Assembly: GCA_964342265.1 (NCBI GenBank) | Contig: CAYFFE010000132.1 | Span: forward strand, 1 to 9,071 | Source: Halioxenophilus sp964342265 | GTDB lineage: Bacteria; Pseudomonadota; Gammaproteobacteria; Pseudomonadales; Cellvibrionaceae | Length of the DNA stretch: 9,071 bases | Reading direction: 5' to 3' | Part shown: piece by piece, positions 7,064 to 9,071 of the stretch | Numbering within the stretch: position 1 is the stretch's first letter | How the letters are laid out: each line of letters opens with the position of its first letter | Position numbers and translations under genes: made by a program | The notes under the pieces: model-generated | The model's database searches: none | Told to the model about the DNA's origin: nothing | Seen by the model: the letters and a program-made list of their open reading frames with translations, nothing else

Positions 7064-7858
7064 ATGACGGGCTACAGCGTAATTGACTCTAAGGCTGCCG
7101 ATACGTTGGCAGAGCAAGACAGTGTATTAATTCTCGATGTGCGAGACCGTTTGTCGTATCGTTGCGGCCATATTCCTCAGGCGATTAATTTCGGTAAAGA
7201 CAACCTAAAAATGTTTTTACAGAATATTAATAAGCATCTAACTCTGATTTTATACGGCGATATGGAACACTGTGCTGAAACCATGGCAGAATTGTTTGTG
7301 GATTTTGGTTTTAAAAAAGTTTTAGTGTTAGACGGCGGCTATGAGCAATGGGCGTTAAACCACAAAACCAATATCCCCAAACACGTTTGCGATTGGCTAA
7401 ATGACCACAGTTATTCATGCGATGATTTAGATCGCCGTGGTTTTAATGGCGAAACCGCGCTTATGTTCGCAGCGCGTAATGCTAAAACCGAATACGTGGT
7501 GGAATTGATTGATCGCGGAGCCAGTTTGGATATAACCAACAACGATGGCAATACCGCTGTTTGGTTGGCTTGTTATGGCAACGACCCTCATACGCTAGAA
7601 GCGCTTATCGACGCCGGAGCGAATATCAATGTACAAAATGATAACGGCGCAACGCCATTAATTTATGCAGCGTCCGCTGGTCGCGAATCGATGGTGTTAA
7701 CCCTGCTAAAAGCCGGAGCCGACATTCATTTGTCAACGCTGGATGAATTCACGGCGTTGGATGTAGCCTCAACACCGAAAATACTTAAGTGGTTACGCCG
7801 GGCGCAAAAAGGTTTGTCGTTAGCGACAGATCAGTTTTCGTTGTCTTTATCGGCCTAG
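7064..7858 (+). CDS. rhdN: Rhodanese-like domain fused to ankyrin repeats (RhdN-like)
   Basis: The 264-residue protein has an N-terminal rhodanese fold (about 1-105): LILDVRD (22-28), the substrate-loop motif GHIP (35-38) and the closing LDGGYEQW (89-96). From about 126 to 245 it has three ankyrin repeats and a partial fourth: ETALMFAARN, NTAVWLACYG and ATPLIYAASAG each open a repeat. The usual catalytic Cys, expected right after the strand LILY (61-64), is replaced by Gly65. The loop runs GDMEHC and has its only Cys at position 70. It may therefore bind partners through ankyrins and carry sulfur unconventionally, or not act as a sulfurtransferase. The position before a CGFS glutaredoxin matches rhdN-grx5nif of A. 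vinelandii as I recall it; the symbol rests on that synteny. It probably acts in the cytosol. Confidence 0.85.
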   Translation: MTGYSVIDSKAADTLAEQDSVLILDVRDRLSYRCGHIPQAINFGKDNLKMFLQNINKHLTLILYGDMEHCAETMAELFVDFGFKKVLVLDGGYEQWALNHKTNIPKHVCDWLNDHSYSCDDLDRRGFNGETALMFAARNAKTEYVVELIDRGASLDITNNDGNTAVWLACYGNDPHTLEALIDAGANINVQNDNGATPLIYAASAGRESMVLTLLKAGADIHLSTLDEFTALDVASTPKILKWLRRAQKGLSLATDQFSLSLSA

Positions 7859-7898
7859 ATCGGCTACGTATTTTTCGATTGAATTTGGGAGAATATTT

Positions 7899-8210
7899 GT
7901 GAGCACAGAAGATAAAATTCGAAAACAATTAGCAGAAAACCCAGTGATTTTGTATATGAAAGGCATTCCTCAAGCGCCTGAGTGTGGGTTTTCTAAGGCG
8001 GCGGTTGAAGCGTTAAAACAAGCGGAAATCGAATACGCCTACGTGAATGTGTTACAAGCGCCGTTTATTCGCGAAAAGCTCCCTAAGGTTTCTAATTGGC
8101 CCACGTTTCCTCAACTGTTTATTAACGGTGAGCTTATCGGTGGTAGCGATGTGATTTGTGAAATGGTCGCCGATGGTTCTTTAACAAAAGCCAGTTGCGA
8201 TACGACCGCG
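7899..8210 (+). CDS. Monothiol CGFS glutaredoxin (Grx5-nif / GrxD-like)
   Basis: The 104-residue product, with its stop at 8211-8213, is a class II monothiol glutaredoxin. Such proteins bind and transfer [2Fe-2S] clusters as homodimers with glutathione or as heterodimers with BolA proteins. It shows YMKGIPQAPECGFS with the active-site motif CGFS at 29-32, the glutathione-binding WPTFPQ at 67-72 and GGSD at 81-84. The length is normal for single-domain Grx5/GrxD. The GTG start at 7899 follows GGGAGA (7887-7892) at a six-base spacing, and the N-terminus MSTEDKIRKQL fits the family. It lies 40 bases after rhdN and only 9 bases before bolA. The nif location suggests a paralog serving nitrogenase maturation, like grx5nif of Azotobacter. 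The housekeeping grxD would be elsewhere. Confidence 0.94.
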
Positions 8211-8217
8211 TAAGGAG
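8211..8217 (+). promoter_or_regulatory. bolA ribosome binding site overlapping the glutaredoxin stop codon
   Basis: TAAGGAG contains the glutaredoxin stop codon TAA, and AAGGAG sits five bases before the GTG at 8223. This supports the GTG start and points to translational coupling of the Grx and BolA genes. Confidence 0.75.
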
Positions 8218-8222
8218 TATTT

Positions 8223-8486
8223 GTGGACAGTAAAGTGATAGAGCAAAAAGTATTGGCTATTCTACCCGACGCCGAAATGGAAGTGGAAGGCGAAGAGTGC
8301 AGTTTTTCGCTTACGATAGTGAGTGATGGTTTTGCTGGGCTAAATACGGTTCGACGCCAACAAATGGTGTTGTCGGGCTTCACCGACGAGCTGGCCTCTG
8401 GGGCTTTGCATGCTCTAACGGTAAAGGCCTACACCTTAGAAGAGTGGAATAATAAATCCTCGGGGTTGGTGCAGCTATCACTTTAA
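8223..8486 (+). CDS. BolA-family protein
   Basis: The 87-residue product matches the BolA fold: a middle segment LTIVSDGFAGLNTVRRQQMV (30-49) and the hallmark ALHALTVKAYTLEEW (61-75). BolA proteins pair with CGFS glutaredoxins and help ligate a shared [2Fe-2S] cluster. The invariant C-terminal His is His63. In the variable loop, where IbaG/BolA have His, this protein has Cys26 (GEECSF), resembling the Cys-type BolA group (as in BOLA3). The gene is almost contiguous with the CGFS glutaredoxin, and its start (GTG 8223) is set by TAAGGAG. I infer a dedicated Grx-BolA pair for Fe-S trafficking during nitrogenase assembly. It is not certain whether this is the cell's only such BolA. Confidence 0.9.
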   Translation: MDSKVIEQKVLAILPDAEMEVEGEECSFSLTIVSDGFAGLNTVRRQQMVLSGFTDELASGALHALTVKAYTLEEWNNKSSGLVQLSL

Positions 8487-8544
8487 CGTTTGTTTTTCTC
8501 AAAATTTCCTTAAAGCGCCAAGGCTTTTTATTACGAGGTTTATT

Positions 8545-9071
8545 ATGAGTACAGCCAATCTCGACCGCGAGGCCGCATTAAAAATTGCTTTAGCAGCCCG
8601 GATTTTACCGGGTATTACCGTAGGCCAATTATTGGAAGTTTTGTACTCACGGCTCGACGGCCACATTACCGAAGATACGTTAAAAACTGTAACCGTTACC
8701 GATTTAAAAACCAGTTTTGCCAGTGTTGATGGCGAAGAAGATGGCGAAGATATTGGTATTGGTTTGGAGGAAATGAAAGAGGCTGTGCGGGTACTCTGGG
8801 GCGAGAGTGAGGATGAGAGCAACATTAAACTGGAAACCTTTGAAGGCCCACTCGACGGCAGTATTCGTGTGGCTGTTGCCTCCAATAGCGAGCAGCAACT
8901 TAATGGTCACTTTGGCTCCTGCATACGCTATTTAATATACCAAATGAGCCCAACAGAGCTAAAACTCATCGATGCTCGCTCGGCTCTGGCTGCGGATTTT
9001 TCGGATGATAAAAATTTATTTCGAGCCAATTTAATCAGCGACTGCGATGTGGGTTATTTTGTCTCGCTGGG
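8545..9071 (+). CDS. nafY: NafY, FeMo-co and apo-dinitrogenase binding protein (3' end outside window)
   Basis: The frame opens at ATG 8545, after ACGAGG (8533-8538), and stays open to the right edge; 175 residues are visible. The N-terminal domain (about 1-85) reads EAALKIALAARILPGITVGQ, as in A. vinelandii NafY from memory. It corresponds to the part that binds apo-dinitrogenase. An acidic linker (62-70 and 87-92) leads to the NifX/NafY cofactor-binding domain from about residue 105 (GSIRVAVASN). This carries NGHFGSC with His122, equivalent to the FeMo-co-binding His121 of NafY. The last part of this domain is missing. NafY stabilises cofactor-free NifDK and carries FeMo-co to it. A small stem (AAAGC 8512-8516, GCTTT 8523-8527, then TT) lies between bolA and this gene; it might attenuate transcription weakly. 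Neighbouring rnf genes may follow, as in Azotobacter, but cannot be seen. Confidence 0.9.
   Translation, partial: MSTANLDREAALKIALAARILPGITVGQLLEVLYSRLDGHITEDTLKTVTVTDLKTSFASVDGEEDGEDIGIGLEEMKEAVRVLWGESEDESNIKLETFEGPLDGSIRVAVASNSEQQLNGHFGSCIRYLIYQMSPTELKLIDARSALAADFSDDKNLFRANLISDCDVGYFVSL

Noticed and set aside
8462..8477. GG-N10-GC at the end of bolA as a sigma-54 promoter for nafY.
   Set aside because: It lies in coding sequence, lacks TT before the GC and the CAC after the GG; only the two dinucleotides match.
8512..8529. Stem AAAGC/GCTTT plus T-run as an intrinsic terminator between bolA and nafY.
   Set aside because: The stem is only five base pairs with three A-T pairs and a short T-run, too weak to call a terminator.
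8499..8910. Minus-strand open frames opposite nafY.
   Set aside because: They are antisense to a recognisable NafY coding region, overlap each other and show no family resemblance, so they are shadows.
1..9071. CRISPR arrays, insertion sequences, rRNA or integration sites.
   Set aside because: No regularly spaced identical repeats, transposase-like coding or terminal inverted repeats were seen; the genes form one coherent nif accessory cluster.

Overview
The window is a stretch of a molybdenum-nitrogenase accessory (nif) cluster. All genes lie on the + strand. The order is nifA (5' end cut off) - nifB - fdxN-type ferredoxin - nifO (ArsC-like) - nifQ - a two-domain SagB-type nitroreductase - a rhodanese/ankyrin protein (rhdN-like) - a monothiol CGFS glutaredoxin (grx5-nif-like) - a BolA-family protein - nafY (3' end cut off). 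As I recall it, this is close to the minor nif cluster of Azotobacter vinelandii (nifL-nifA-nifB-fdxN-nifO-nifQ-rhdN-grx5nif). The NifA protein also resembles the Azotobacter type throughout. I therefore infer a gammaproteobacterial diazotroph. Moderate GC and many AT-rich codons would fit a marine relative such as a Cellvibrionaceae member, but that rank is a guess.

Layout. Positions 1-1538 encode NifA, the sigma-54 activator of nif genes. The 488-base gap before nifB is a regulatory region. It holds three TGT-N10-ACA NifA-binding candidates (1604-1707), an IHF-like match (1901-1913) and a GG-N10-GC sigma-54 promoter (1922-1937), so NifA very probably drives nifB and what follows. nifB (2027-3529) is followed by a perfect 14-bp inverted repeat without a U-tract, then by the tightly packed fdxN-nifO-nifQ group (3656-4981). 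A 183-base AT-rich gap with degenerate direct repeats precedes the SagB-type gene (5165-6982). The last block, rhdN-like, glutaredoxin, bolA and nafY (7064 to the right edge), has short gaps.

How the genes work together. NifB makes NifB-co, the 8Fe-9S-C core of FeMo-co, and the FdxN ferredoxin probably supplies its electrons. NifQ delivers molybdenum to the NifEN scaffold, and NifO is linked in Azotobacter to how Mo is shared between nitrogenase and nitrate reductase. NafY binds FeMo-co and apo-dinitrogenase. The rhodanese/ankyrin, glutaredoxin and BolA proteins look like a sulfur and [2Fe-2S] handling set attached to nif expression.

Most of the window is a recognisable nif cluster rather than a new system. 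The less ordinary points are the SagB-type double nitroreductase between nifQ and rhdN, the adjacent Grx-BolA pair, the rhodanese domain without Cys at the usual active-site position, a Cys-X3-Cys in NifA, the distant UAS array, and the hairpin after nifB.
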